Below are positions 34,428-44,205 of a DNA stretch of 64,000 bases, piece by piece; position 1 is the first letter of the stretch; each line of letters begins with the position of its first letter. The notes beneath the pieces were generated by a model. The model saw nothing but the letters and a program-made list of their open reading frames with translations. It was not told where the DNA came from and ran no database searches. The translations under genes were made by a program, and so were the position numbers. This DNA is from Juglans regia (Eukaryota > Streptophyta > Magnoliopsida > Fagales > Juglandaceae), in assembly GCF_001411555.2 (NCBI RefSeq), contig NC_049902.1, positions 12,591,888 through 12,655,887 on the forward strand, read 5' to 3'.

Positions 34428-35228
34428 GTAAGTAGCTATGACCATGCCCCTTACACACAAAGCTCTTATGAGAAAGTCTCTTTCTCCCCTTCCAAATGAA
34501 TAGATGCATATATAGTATGTATAAGCCTTTCTTGGTAACCCCTGTTAAGTACCTTATTAATTACCATTGTGTGTATGTAAAGGTAATGCATCATGAGATT
34601 TTATGCATGCTCTCTCTTAAATAATTATGCCTTACCTATATGTAGCATGACATGAAACATTCCTTTCAAAGAAACGCATATGCATTGGCACTAAATGAAG
34701 ATAATGAAAACGTTAATTTTTCTAAAGAAAGGAAAGGAAAAGGAATGAAAGCATGAATGTATGAATGTACGTAATGGCCACATGTATGAAAAGGGTACCA
34801 AAAGAATGGGCAGATTGCAATGCCGGGTAAGTAGTACTGGTAGTGCACCCAGTGCTGCGCCCCATGAATGGGGTTCCCAACCTGCGGCCGTGGGCGGAAT
34901 CCAGGTCCAAAAGACCGCTAACCCCAACACATAAGGCGTAATAGTGTGTAGTGGCCCAAGAAAGTGAAACGTAAAGGAAAGTCATTTCTAAGTAATGTTT
35001 ATGTATGAAAACGAAGAAATGTTTATGCATGAAAGTATAGTCATTCCTTAACTGTTTATGCATGCAAGTAAGGTTATGTCATAGAGATGTTTACGCATGA
35101 AAGTACAGATATTCCTTAAACGGTTTATGCATGAAAACCTTGTCAAGAACTTGCAATTGTCTGTGTATGCATGTTTTCAAAAGAAAGATTATGTGATTAA
35201 TAAGTTTAGGGCATGGTGTACTGCTTAC

Positions 35229-35329
35229 TGAGTATTAGACTCGCTTTGTATTTATGTTTTAAACATCCAGGTATGAATGATGAGACTGTGGAGTTAGGCA
35301 CTGCTAAGGAGGGAAGGGCTGATGCTTAG
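35229..35329 (+). other. LTR B hairpin and mini-frame
   Basis: TGAGT-ATTAG-ACTCG (35229-35243) is followed 26 bases later by CAG and the frame 35270-35329, GMNDETVELGTAKEGRADA and TAG. Copy C reads GNDEKVGEQGITAEGEAEA at the same place. Confidence 0.45.
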
Positions 35330-35488
35330 AATTCCCTGTTGGTTCGGTTTGATGATAATGGTTATGTTTTTATGTTTTAAACATCCAGGTATGAATGATG
35401 AGACTGTGGAGTTAGGCACTGCTAAGGAGGGAAGGGCTGATGCTTAGAATTCCCTGTTGGTTCGGTTTGATGATAATGGTTATGTTTT
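35253..35488 (+). repeat. Perfect 118-bp tandem duplication
   Basis: 35253-35370 and 35371-35488 appear identical. Each copy includes the acceptor, the mini-frame and about 50 bases after it. A and C have one copy. It is either very recent or an assembly artefact. Confidence 0.88.
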
Positions 35489-35919
35489 ATGATGGGTTCC
35501 ATGTTGGGACGTTTTGTTGGTTTGACTTTAAGACAAAATATGTCTTTGAGCATGATCTAGCTACTGTGGTGGGTTGTTGGTAATAGTGTAACTTTTGTAG
35601 CGGGGTGATGGTAACCCCATATAAGAAGGTTAAATGTCTTTTGGGTGTGTTGTAGGGACGGAGTCCCCTTTTTATTGGAACTAGCGATGTTTTAAATGAA
35701 TGAATGGTGGACTCTGAGAATCCTTTGGGTAATATGTTGAACAGGTTGTCTCTCAGGTGCTTACTTTTAAACTAGAAATGCAGTGCACATGCATGACACG
35801 TTCACGCCCATCCCTTTTATCCTCGTAGAAAAAAAAAATACATACTAATATTAATAAGGAAAGAACAGGTCACGCGTCGCGATCTCATCCTAGAATTGGG
35901 ACGGGGTTGTGACAACAAC

Positions 35920-36320
35920 TACTCCAAAGAAGGAAATAGACCTCTATAAAAGGAAAAAATCTCTGCAAATCTACAGACTCTTTACGACTTCTCTACGCAT
36001 GGTCTCCACCATGCACAATGACTCAAAAGGGCCTTCTCTAAAGGGAGGCACCATCTTCAATTTCTCGAAACTCTAAATTCATCCATTATATTGAGAGATA
36101 TGTGAGGCCATAAGAGATTATAAAATTGCCTATTTGACATAAACTTTATGCCGAACCATGTGAATATTTGTCTCTCTCTATTTCTCTTTTATTTACTTAT
36201 TTACTATTTATTTTATGGATGAACGCCATTAGCACTATATCGATGCTTGAATCACGATCGTGGGCAAAGGGATGATTCTTCCTACCTTTTTTACCTATTG
36301 TGCGAATTTAAGCATTAACA
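35920..36320 (+). repeat. 3' LTR of element K, right part
   Basis: Continues the match to 28836-29255 after the ACAAC duplication and ends GCATTAACA. Confidence 0.82.
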
Positions 36321-37480
36321 TCATTACCGCCAATAGTTGTGCAGAAGTTTTAGAACATGACAACTCTCATGCTATATATTCTTACATACATATGTGGATC
36401 CTCTTTGTGCTTGGAGTTGGCTATCTTCAACAACACTACTTGGATGTGTAGCTATTCTGAGGTTGGAGAAGAAGTGATTTTCGTGCATTTGGGAATCCAT
36501 CCTTTAAAAATCTGAAGGATAGAAAAAACATGTTAGCTAAAATAAATGTATGCTTTTACATGGGAATCTAGGCAGCAACTTAGGTTAAAACTGGGCAACA
36601 ACATTATAAACATTTTGCAAAAACTAGACAACAAAGCATACTAGAAAAAATGGGCAGCAAACATAGTGGTAACATGTGTTCTAAAAACCACTTAAAAATC
36701 TCAGCAAACTATGAGTAAAAAGATCAAAAAGTGGCAGGAAAACATTTGTTAAAAAGATATGGAAGTGGCAGACAAATTTCAGCAAACTATATGTTAGTAC
36801 TTCAACAAACATAGGGAGAAAAAATTGAGTCTAATGAAAAATTAGGCAAGAAAGAAACATGCTGCTTAGTTTGCTCATGAGTATGTTGCACTGCCTTTCC
36901 TAAGGAAGCATTAAGAAAATGAAATGATAATGTTGCCCAGATCCGAGGTAGACACATTAAGGAAGCATACTCAGCTCATTCCTAAGCAAAGCAAGCAAAC
37001 CCCAGGTAAAAATCTCTATAAACTACAAGCTCTGATTTACACTAAACCAAGATAAAGTGGATTGGCCTAAAAATCACACAAAAAATGGAGAGACAATGAA
37101 GTTAGACAGGCATGACAATACCTATTTAAGAAATTATTCAAGCCAAGTGTGGTAATTTATCAATTGATATATGTCCATTTACATCATGTACAAGAACATA
37201 ACATCACATTGTCAACACCATGTGACCTTAGTAGTGCTGGTCTCTTTGGATTCCTCCTAAGCACTCACTGGAGATGAGAACAACGTAGAGACACAAGTCC
37301 TCATTTTTTAGAGCCCACTCGGCCACCTTTCGTGTGTGATAGCTAGCCGCCTTCATCAAATAGCTCGGGTGCCAAAGTGATCCCTATAGCATGCAAGTGG
37401 AGAAAATAGTATGAATTAGTATCTAAAGACAATAATTAAACAAGTATGGTGTAGAAATAAGGACACTGAAGAACATATGT
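36321..37480. other. Spacer, no recognised gene
   Basis: AT-rich. A minus-strand stretch at about 37400-37200 gives a partly open frame (KAASYHTRKVAEWALKNED, then YVVLISSECLGGIQRD) that I cannot identify. It may be part of the same decayed element as the next feature. Confidence 0.35.
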
Positions 37481-37484
37481 TTTT

Positions 37485-37965
37485 GAACTGGGTGTCCCCA
37501 AAAGTAGTCTACTCGGGGAGAAGTAGGTAAATCCCATGGTTGGAACTCCCAACCCAAGCCAGAGATAAAGAAACACCTAGAGTTCCATTTCTTGTTTGGC
37601 AATATTTGATGGGTATTGTCACCAATCTACTTTTGTCTTTCGATTGAAAATTGAAAACTCCATAGATCATTTGGCTGGGACATCGATATGTAAAAGTAGA
37701 TTATATCTTCAGCCAAAAGATAAGGTTTCAACTACCTAATCGCCTTCAGTGACATTAGCCAGAACACGTAACATGACATCAACATCCGCCAATAATTGTT
37801 ATGAAGTTGCGTAGGGTACAAATGGAGAGTTTGAAGCACCTCTCAGACTGGCTCTAGAAAGGGAAGGTGCAAACCCATCTTGAACATGACCTCATAATGG
37901 CAAACTTCATCTTTGCCCATTAGCTACAATCTCGCCTACGTCAGAGCGAGTTAATAAAGATGAAC
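37485..37965 (-). pseudogene. Decayed plant 'putative gypsy-type transposon' protein
   Basis: On the minus strand, with stops and shifts, it reads MGLHLPF, LHNNYWRMLMSCYVFW, then NKKWNSRCFFISGLGWEFQP. The series from 'LPF' through 'LhpNsWRmLigcyvLW' to 'NKSWKdrFFFVSGxGWEFP' is the pattern of Pfam Transposase_28. Its biochemical role is unknown. The copy has several stops and no clear ends. Family recognition is from memory. Confidence 0.55.
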
Positions 37966-38686
37966 AAATTTTGGAATAGTGTATCTATTATTTCCTCCTC
38001 AGGACAATTCAGGTCAAGTTCAGTCATGGAAGACCTCTATGAAACAATGTTATTAGTAAGGATGAGTTTGGCACTAACCCTTGTGTGCAAAGAAGAAACT
38101 ATCTTAGGTAACTGCTGAGCGGATATAAAAATTAGATTTTTGAGAGGATATAAAAATTTTATACTCGCATCTACCCAGATATGTTAGTTACTGGCTTAAT
38201 TCCCGGATAACCAGAATCGTAACTGAATACCGAGTTAATTTTGAAAGGAAAATGTTAAATTTACAATTAATCTTCAATTAGTTTATTCCTATACATAAAA
38301 TGAAGGGTAGTTAATTAAAATTGAAATTATCTTTCAATGAAGGGTCACAATTACATTAGTTGATTTAAAATGAATTGTAAACTAATTATAAAATAGTTGT
38401 AGGTGTATCATTACCCTTTTGAAAAATGTTATTTGTATTTTTAATTTTTATTTACGTAACAATATATGCTAACGTGTCAGTTATTTATCTGCTGAAAATT
38501 ATTAAATTTAAAACTAAAATAATAAAATGAGTTTTATACATAAAATAAAATTATAAGTATAGGGCTTGATGGGCCCCTAGCTAAGTTCTTGCAATTTTGT
38601 TTTATTTAAATTGCTAAGTTGTTGACCCATGGCCTTAGTTATTGGGGGGGGTGGTTCTTCCAGTTTATAGATGGGAGGTGGTAGTT
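37966..38686. other. AT-rich spacer
   Basis: Nothing coding. 38120-38300 has 'gcggatataaaaattag ... ggataaccag' wording similar to subterminal parts of plant hAT elements. No ends were found. Confidence 0.35.
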
Positions 38687-38836
38687 TGTAATTGGGGGAC
38701 CTCGAACTCACCCTTACATATATGAATTTCAGTTTAGTCTATTACTTCTTGATCTTTGATTATTATCAACTTTCCCATTTCTCTTATCTTTGTTATACCA
38801 GTAGTTTCCAGCGTGAGGAGAGTGAGATTCATAACA
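38687..38836 (+). repeat. 5' LTR of element Q
   Basis: Shares with 40834-40980 the run CCTCGAACTCAC, then TATTACTTCTTGRTCTTTGA and TTTGTTATAC; overall about 80 percent alike. Ends ATAACA just before the primer site. Confidence 0.72.
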
Positions 38837-38838
38837 AG

Positions 38839-38852
38839 TGGTATCTAGAGTT
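38839..38852 (+). other. Primer-binding site of element Q
   Basis: TGGTATCTAGAGTT resembles the initiator-tRNA-Met site TGGTATCAGAGC, with a small insertion. It lies two bases after the LTR end. Confidence 0.6.
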
Positions 38853-38860
38853 GACCATCC

Positions 38861-39034
38861 ATGGAGGACGGAACACCTTTCGAGCAGCAACAAGAGATCT
38901 TACAACAGCAGGTAAACTCTCATGAGAAGAGTCTTCAGGAGATCAAGGATCGCTTAAATCAACTGATAGAGATGGCGTGGACCTTAATGGCCAATCAGAA
39001 CAAATTTCATAATCGGAATATCGTTATAGAATAA
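38861..39034 (+). pseudogene. Gag-like N-terminal frame of Q (57 codons)
   Basis: Starts MEDGTPFEQQQEILQQQ and continues with a Gln/Lys/Glu coiled-coil-like helix (EKSLQEIKDRLNQLIEM). It ends at a TAA at 39032. The position right after the primer site and the coiled-coil character fit the start of a plant Ty3/gypsy gag. No capsid or knuckle follows. Confidence 0.5.
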
Positions 39035-39150
39035 TCAGTGAGTGAGCCATCATCGGCAAAAATGACTTCCACCTCTTCCTACACCTCACTCTTGATCGAA
39101 TCAAGACAAGGCTATAAGCATGATTATCAATAGAGTTAGGAAGAGAACAA

Positions 39151-39330
39151 TACTATCGATACCATCAATACCATCGACCATGTGAAGGCTAAGGTCCAAC
39201 ACAAAATGGGCATCTCGCCAGACCGATAGCATCTCATCTTCAATGGAAGGCAGCTCGAGGATGACCATTCCCTAGCTGTGGTGCAGCAGTACACGAAGGA
39301 ACATCCTTCTCATTCTCTGCTCAAGGCCGA
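39151..39330 (+). pseudogene. Captured ubiquitin-like fragment
   Basis: The plus frame reads IDHVKAKVQHKMGISPDR, a stop where ubiquitin has Gln, then HLIFNGRQLEDDHSLA and VVQQYTKEHPSHSL. It aligns with ubiquitin residues from about 23 to 68, including the unmistakable LIF.G.QLED core. It is more diverged than any functional ubiquitin, which is nearly invariant in plants. The Lys-48-containing segment is partly altered and the C-terminal LRLRGG is missing. It is a dead fragment within element Q. Confidence 0.82.
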
Positions 39331-39406
39331 TTCAAAACTCGCTCTCACTCTCAGTGCTTAATTCCAGCTCAATGGCAATGGCTCCACCTTTCTCGTTTCC
39401 ACCTAT

Positions 39407-39628
39407 GTGAACCCAACCATGGCAAAGGGTGAGGGTCCATTGAATGGTATCGACTTGGGTGTTTGGCAACATGATCGCGAAGAGATTGAAGCTGATATTA
39501 TGATGGCAGCACGGCCTATGGATGAAAATTGTACCTCCACATTTGGTTTGATGAAGATTGATGAAGCTGGCCGCATGGTTGAGTTTGCCAAGAATTTTAA
39601 GGATAAGAAATTTTTTGCTCCTCAATAG
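39407..39628 (+). pseudogene. Captured AGPase small-subunit-like fragment
   Basis: The 73-codon frame begins with unrecognised residues, then from about residue 23 reads REEIEADIMMAARPMDENC followed by STFGLMKIDEAGRMVEFAK. This matches the segment of plant glucose-1-phosphate adenylyltransferase around 'ADITVAALPMDE' and 'AFGLMKIDEEGRIIEFAEKPK'. That enzyme makes ADP-glucose for starch in plastids. Only about 45 residues are covered, so it cannot be active. The preceding part (39331-39470) has no identified source. Confidence 0.75.
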
Positions 39629-39905
39629 CTAGATGCTTTACCCCTTAAAGTTGTTTTTAAGCCCTTTGATAGAGGAAGAGAAGGAAACCCTGTGGGAATG
39701 AATTGTAATGACTGAGACGCCATTGAGCTTTTGAAAAAACCCCATAAATTTTATGTAGCAAATAATGTAGTACATCATGTCATTAAGTGGGATAGTAATT
39801 ATTTGGTTTGTGTGGTGGAGAAGGATGTGCTAGAAAATAATTTGGAGTGCGAGTGAAGAGTGGGTTTGATGTGAGAATTGGGATGGGTCTAAAAATTTTA
39901 TTGAA
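39629..39905 (+). other. Part of Q interior, source unknown
   Basis: Stop-interrupted, coding-like sequence between the AGPase and PPR pieces (for example KPHKFYVANNVVHHVIKW at about 39741-39794). It may be another captured exon; I do not recognise it. Confidence 0.3.
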
Positions 39906-40325
39906 AACTGATTGTGCCAAGGTGATTTCGATGACGCCTACTTTTGGTTGTGATCCCAATGATGTTACTTATTTTGCTATAATAGATGCTTATGGATTGG
40001 CAATGCATGCAGCTTCTATGTAAATTGCCGAGACATGAATAAACAGGCCAATTGCACTCGTTGAAGCTAATGATGTCCTATGTAGAATTAGTCCTCTTTG
40101 TGAGGTAGCTTGGGCACCTTTGTTTGGTATCCCTCACTCTAAGTTTGATCCAATGACTTGCTTAAAGTTTGTGGCTGGTTTGATGTTATGTTCATTGCTT
40201 GTTGTGGTTTTTCTAACATGGTTAACCAACTAGGAGATGAAGGAGAAGGGGATGGGGTTAAACGTAGTTCTCTACAATACACTTTTGGCCATGTGTGCTT
40301 ATCTTAGATATGAGGTTGAAGCTGT
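39906..40325 (+). pseudogene. Captured PPR-protein fragments
   Basis: Two pieces, 39909-40019 (GCDPNDVTYFAIIDAYG) and 40234-40330 (EMKEKGMGLNVVLYNTLLAM), carry pentatricopeptide helical-repeat signatures resembling the P67/SVR7 class of chloroplast PPR proteins. About 200 bases of unidentified sequence separate them. The second piece is joined in frame to the phosphoglycerate mutase fragment. PPR proteins bind organelle RNA; these pieces could not on their own. Confidence 0.68.
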
Positions 40326-40632
40326 CAAGAAAGTAAGGGAGGAACTTAAAGCTAGTGACCAATACTTTCCTCCACTTTTTATAGTTGATGAGATTGGGAA
40401 GCCTGTTGGCCTTATTGTGGAGGGGGATGCAGTGGTTACATTCAACTTTCGAGCGGACCGTATGGTTATGTTTGCTAAGGCGCTCGAATATGAAAATTTT
40501 GACAAATTTGATCGGGTTCGATTCCCTAAGATATGTTATGTTGGAATGCTTCAGTATGATGGTGAGTTGAAGCTTCAAGTCATTAACTTGTTTCACCTCA
40601 AAAGATTGAGAGAACATCTGGTAAATATTTAG
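40237..40632 (+). pseudogene. PPR-iPGAM chimeric frame (131 codons)
   Basis: One open frame begins in the PPR piece, crosses a junction near 40340-40365, and continues with FIVDEIGKPVGLIVEGDAVV, TFNFRADRMVMFAKALEYEN and FDKFDRVRFPKICYVGMLQY. That is plant 2,3-bisphosphoglycerate-independent phosphoglycerate mutase (glycolysis, 3-PG to 2-PG), including the metal-site neighbourhood FNFRADR. After about 40575 a frameshift breaks the match, which goes on out of frame to 40825. The frame is a new chimera; whether it is translated is unknown. Confidence 0.82.
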
Positions 40633-40825
40633 TGAAAAATGGTATCCGTAGATTTGCTTGCAGTGAGACCCTCGAAGTTGGTCATGTAACTTTCTACTGG
40701 AATGGAAACTGCTATAGATATTTTAATCCAACACTGGAGGAATACGTGAAAATACCAAGTGATTCCTGAATTACATTCAATGTCCAGCCAAAGATGAAGG
40801 CAGTGGAAATTACATTCAATGCCTA
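40575..40825 (+). pseudogene. iPGAM fragment, continuation out of frame
   Basis: Other plus frames read ERTSGKYLVKNGIRRFACSE, then GHVTFYWNGN, YFNPTLEEYVKIPSDS and ITFNVQPKMKAVEI. They match the segment of plant iPGAM following 'MLQYDGELKLP'. It stops short of the C-terminus and is followed directly by the 3' LTR of Q. Confidence 0.8.
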
Positions 40826-40833
40826 CCAAGTGG

Positions 40834-40980
40834 TGACATGGTGGGCCTCGAACTCACTCTCATGTTATGAATTTTAATTTACTTTATTACTTCTTGGTCT
40901 TTGATTATTATCATCTTTCCCATTTCTCTATTCTTTGTTATACTAGGAGTTTCTAGCATGAGGAGAATGAGATTAAGTCA
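40834..40980 (+). repeat. 3' LTR of element Q
   Basis: Direct repeat of 38687-38836, ending AAGTCA. Confidence 0.7.
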
Positions 40981-41832
40981 AGAGCTTGATCCTTCGTTAA
41001 CAGGTAAGCCTTTTTTAGTTTGAGGAAAAAAACACATTCCTTGAATCCTTTTATGCATTCAAAAAAAAAATCCATTTCCAATTCCATTGAACCAGTTCCA
41101 ACTATCTTTCATTTGATTTTTAATCTCATACATGGCAATATTTTGTTTCAAAGCTTTAAATCTGGTAGCTATGTCGTTGTCTTTTTCTCTACTTGTGCTC
41201 TGTTTGTTTGCCAATAAAATGTTAAAAGGACAAGAAACTAAAAATTTGTATTCTTTAGATTCTCAATTGTTTGGGATCTGAAAAAGAAAGCAAGATCTTG
41301 ACTAAAATCGAGTCTGGCGCAATTGGTTTGTTTTGCTAAGGATTTAGGATCTAACAATTTTTTTTTCTTAATTTCTTGTTTGCCAAACAGAAAATTGGGG
41401 CTTTATCTTTCGGTTAATAGCACACATGGTGTCTGAAGATTTGTACTTATCATTGTTAACTTTTTCCTCTCTTCCAATGGCCATCACAATGACTTTTATT
41501 TTTTAGAAAATCAATTTTCTAACCAATTTGGTTTCAATCCATTTTGTAATGGGTAAAACTAGGTACTCGTCCGAATTATAATCAGACTAATCTGAATGGA
41601 TATCCAGACTATATTATAAATCCGGATGTGAATTTGGATACAGCTAGATACACAATTCTGCATCTGGATGCACAACCTTGATAATTTGTGGAGTTGCAAA
41701 TGAGATGAAACCAATGATGTAGGAGGAAAATAGTGAATTTTCAAGGAGGAGAGGGGACAAAATAAATGGAGTAGGGGGGGAAAACGAATGGGTGTGCGTG
41801 TGTGCATGGTTGGTTGTAAATGAGTGCAGCAC
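40981..41832. other. Spacer, no recognised gene
   Basis: AT-rich. 41560-41680 has 'ccgaatta...aatccggatgtg' wording like subterminal hAT sequence. Frames of 65-82 codons on both strands look random. Confidence 0.4.
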
Positions 41833-42328
41833 TAGGGGTGGTAATATGTGATACGACGCGTGAATCCAACAAGAACATGACACGAAATTAACGGGTTTGG
41901 ATTTGATGTTAACGTGTTCAGATCAAAACGGGTTGATCCGTTAAGACACGATTTATAAACGGGTCAATAATAGATCAACCCGCTTAACCCCCATTTTGAC
42001 CCATTCAGATTTTATGTCAAAATTACAATTTTGTTATTATTGAGTTGTAATATTGGTATTTCTCAATATGCTTATTTTTCTATTATTGGGATTGTAATTT
42101 TAGACCTATACTCATATTTGTTATTATAGAGTTTGTAATATTGGTTTTATTATATGCTCAAATTTGAAAAATATTGATATTTTTTGTTAGTAGGTAGTCT
42201 TATTTTTCTATTAAGATATTGTAGTTACTAATAAATATAGATTATAACTTTTATGTGAAATTATGTTAATAATGTCAAATGGGTTATGTGGGTTAGTTCA
42301 ACCAATTTACATGAAACAGGTTTAAATG

Positions 42329-43701
42329 TGTAACATCCCCTTTCTTAGGGTTAGGAATGTCAGGTACATACGTAACTAAAGCTATGTAAAAGACTTGCAT
42401 AATTTTTTTTAAAAAAAGGTTGTTCCTTCCAAAAGAAAACTTAAGTTAAACCATTTTAAAAAACATAGTCATATCCAAGTTTTCAAACCAACTAAATTAA
42501 AAGAAATCATAAATATAGTCTAAGGTTCATTGTCCGCTCCTTCGAAACTTGGCCCGCCTGCTCGTAGTCCTCATTCTCCTCACCTGGTGTTAAAAAAAAT
42601 GAGATAAAACTAAAATGAGTCGAAGACTCAGTAAGAACTCACCACAATGTAAACATAATAATTGAAAGGCTTTAATAAAATTTCATACTGAATGAAATTC
42701 TTGTCATATCATGCTGAATAAAATTCATGTCATATCATGTTGATGCTGATGCTGATGCTCATGTAATGGATGATTGTCTTAACTTGTCTGAATTAACTGA
42801 CTAATCTGACTGGCCCATACACTTAACCCTGTGTGCAAGATTGTGCACCGGCTTCACATCCCATTACAGTAAAGGGAGCCGTTGAGTAGTATTTTGACAT
42901 ACTACAGTGAACCACACTTGAGTCCGTGGCTTGCACATCCACCTTGAATACTAAACTGAAAGGCCATCTGATTAATTGATATAATTTTTTCTTATCTTAC
43001 ACTTGAAATTAAGATAACTTACGTGTCTTATGCAACGTGATATGCATGACATTCATACTAATATAAATAATTATAAAATGTTGAACCTGAACATGATGCA
43101 GAAAATTAACATGATCATATGCTATGATGACTGATATGCTTACATAGATCGTAACATGCTTGGTACATAAAAAGAAAGGCTATCAAAGAACTGGCTTTAA
43201 TAATAATAGTCTAACTATATGCTAATCCTAATTTGTGATCAAATTACTTACCTCTTAGCGCTGTTTTCACAATTTCACTTTGTAGTTCGTTACCATGAGA
43301 GGAAACCGATGCGACAGATCCAGTGAAGATCAACGACGATGTAGCTGAAAATGGGCTCACTAGATGAAAAAGACACCAAGCACAGACAAATCTGGTGGCC
43401 GGACAAACTATAATGAATGACGATGGATGAGATCAAGAGAAATTTTGCTTGATGCAAAAGGATGGAAACAGAGAATAAAAGAGGTAGGGTATGTGCTGCT
43501 CTACTGAAAGAATATGGAATATAATTGAAGGAATTAATTATTACATAGTAATGTCTGGAAATCGAAGAGATCATTGAGGAATATTTGAAACGGAAACAAC
43601 GGCTAAGAATCTGAAAGTTTTTAATAATTAGTAATAATAATAGTACTAATAATATAAACATAAAAAAATAAATCCTCAACTTAAAAATCGTGGCCGTTAC
43701 A
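42329..43701 (-). repeat. 3' LTR of F (1373 bp)
   Basis: Bounded by TGTAACATCCCC and GGCCGTTACA. It matches 55501-56708 with indels. Contains the hairpin TGAGTCGAAGACTCA (42616-42630) and an acidic mini-frame (42584-42507 on the minus strand: GEENEDYEQAGQ and on). It is longer than the other LTR, partly through sequence at 43130-43320. Confidence 0.92.
42507..42584 (-). other. LTR F mini-frame (25 codons)
   Basis: After ACACCAG the minus strand reads GEENEDYEQAGQVSKERTMN and on to TGA. It is acidic at the start. Its twin is in the other LTR near 55765. Confidence 0.4.
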
Positions 43702-43716
43702 AATCTCCATCCCTAA
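43702..43716 (-). other. Polypurine tract of F
   Basis: TTAGGGATGGAGATT on the minus strand abuts the 3' LTR; the expected site for plus-strand priming. Confidence 0.7.
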
Positions 43717-44205
43717 AAGAAATCTTGTCCTCGAGATGGAACGTACCTCATTTAATATAAATAGGGATACTTTTCCTTCATATCTTCTTTGCGTTCCCAT
43801 GTAGCTTCTCTCTCCGTATGATGACTCCAAAGTATTTTGACCATTTAGCTTTGTTGCATAGGACTTGATCCTTCTGTGCCAATATTTCCACTGGAAATTG
43901 TTCATATGTAAGATCATCTCTAATCTGAAGAGGCTCGTGCTCCAACACATGACTGGGGTCCAGGGCATATTTCCGAAGCATAGAGACATGGAACATATTA
44001 TGAATAGCTGATAATTGAGGTAGAAGTGCCAATTTGTATGCTCAACTCCTATTCTTTCTAAAATTTCAAAATGGCCTATATACCTCGGACTCAATTTTCT
44101 TTTTTTACCAAATCTCATTATCCCTTTCATTGGCGCAACTTTTAGTAGTACTTGGTTGTCTTCATCAAATTCTAGTTTTCGTCTTCGCTGATTCGCATAT
44201 TTCTT
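43717..44205 (-). pseudogene. Gypsy F integrase C-terminal and chromodomain-like tail
   Basis: Frames 44130-43681 and 44032-43778 share the tail: GKKRKLSPRYIGHFEILERI, then (shifted) FHVSMLRKYALDPSHVLE, ILAQKDQVLCNKA and the short KYPYLY motif before the stop. This is the region that in chromoviruses holds the chromodomain-like module, which helps direct integration to particular chromatin. One shift near 44030 and another near 43845 break it. Confidence 0.8.

Larger units (their letters stand above)
32205..35914 (+). mobile_element. Solo LTR 'B' (3.7 kb)
   Basis: Starts TGTAACACTCGAACCC, ends GGACGGGGTTGTGACA, with perfect 5-bp duplications ACAAC (32200-32204 and 35915-35919). Removing it restores K's 3' LTR. 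It is homologous to A and C: shared start (ACTACGTAGGTC...AAGTTAAATATTTTGAGATAAAG), shared GAGGTAAGTAGCTATG donor, shared hairpin and mini-frame. No internal coding domain follows, so this is a solo LTR of unusual length. It contains a GT microsatellite, a TA run and a perfect 118-bp tandem duplication. Confidence 0.92.
28682..36320 (+). mobile_element. Non-autonomous LTR retrotransposon 'K'
   Basis: Two matching LTRs, 28682-29255 and 32047-36320 (the latter split by LTR B), flank 2.8 kb of internal DNA. The 5' LTR is followed by a primer-binding site-like TGGTGTCGTTTGTGGGA (29258-29274), and a purine-rich AAAATCAAGGGCAT precedes the 3' LTR. No gag or pol motif is visible inside; it holds tandem repeats instead, as in LARD-type or Tat/Ogre-derived non-autonomous elements. 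Outer 5-bp duplications are not clear. Confidence 0.8.
38687..40980 (+). mobile_element. Short-LTR retroelement 'Q' with captured gene fragments
   Basis: Direct repeats of about 150 bases (38687-38836 and 40834-40980) flank 2.0 kb. The first is followed at 38839 by TGGTATCTAGAGTT, a decayed tRNA-Met primer site, and at 38861 by a short gag-like frame. Inside lie, in order, fragments resembling ubiquitin, the AGPase small subunit, a P67/SVR7-like PPR protein and independent phosphoglycerate mutase, all on the plus strand. Size and LTR length fit a TRIM-type element; the content fits a transducing retrotransposon such as maize Bs1. No RT or integrase is present. Exact LTR starts and the target duplication are uncertain. 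Confidence 0.8.

Noticed and set aside
37200..37400. Possible exon (KAASYHTRKVAEWALKNED)
   Set aside because: Stops flank it and I cannot match it to a family; kept only as a remark in the spacer entry.
40258..40617. 119-codon minus-strand ORF
   Set aside because: Shadow of the PPR-iPGAM frame on the other strand, which has clear homology.
43290..43679. 129-codon minus-strand ORF with a hydrophobic N-terminus
   Set aside because: It lies in the 3' LTR of F and I found no matching open frame in the 5' LTR; the Leu/Ile/Phe run comes from an AT-rich stretch.
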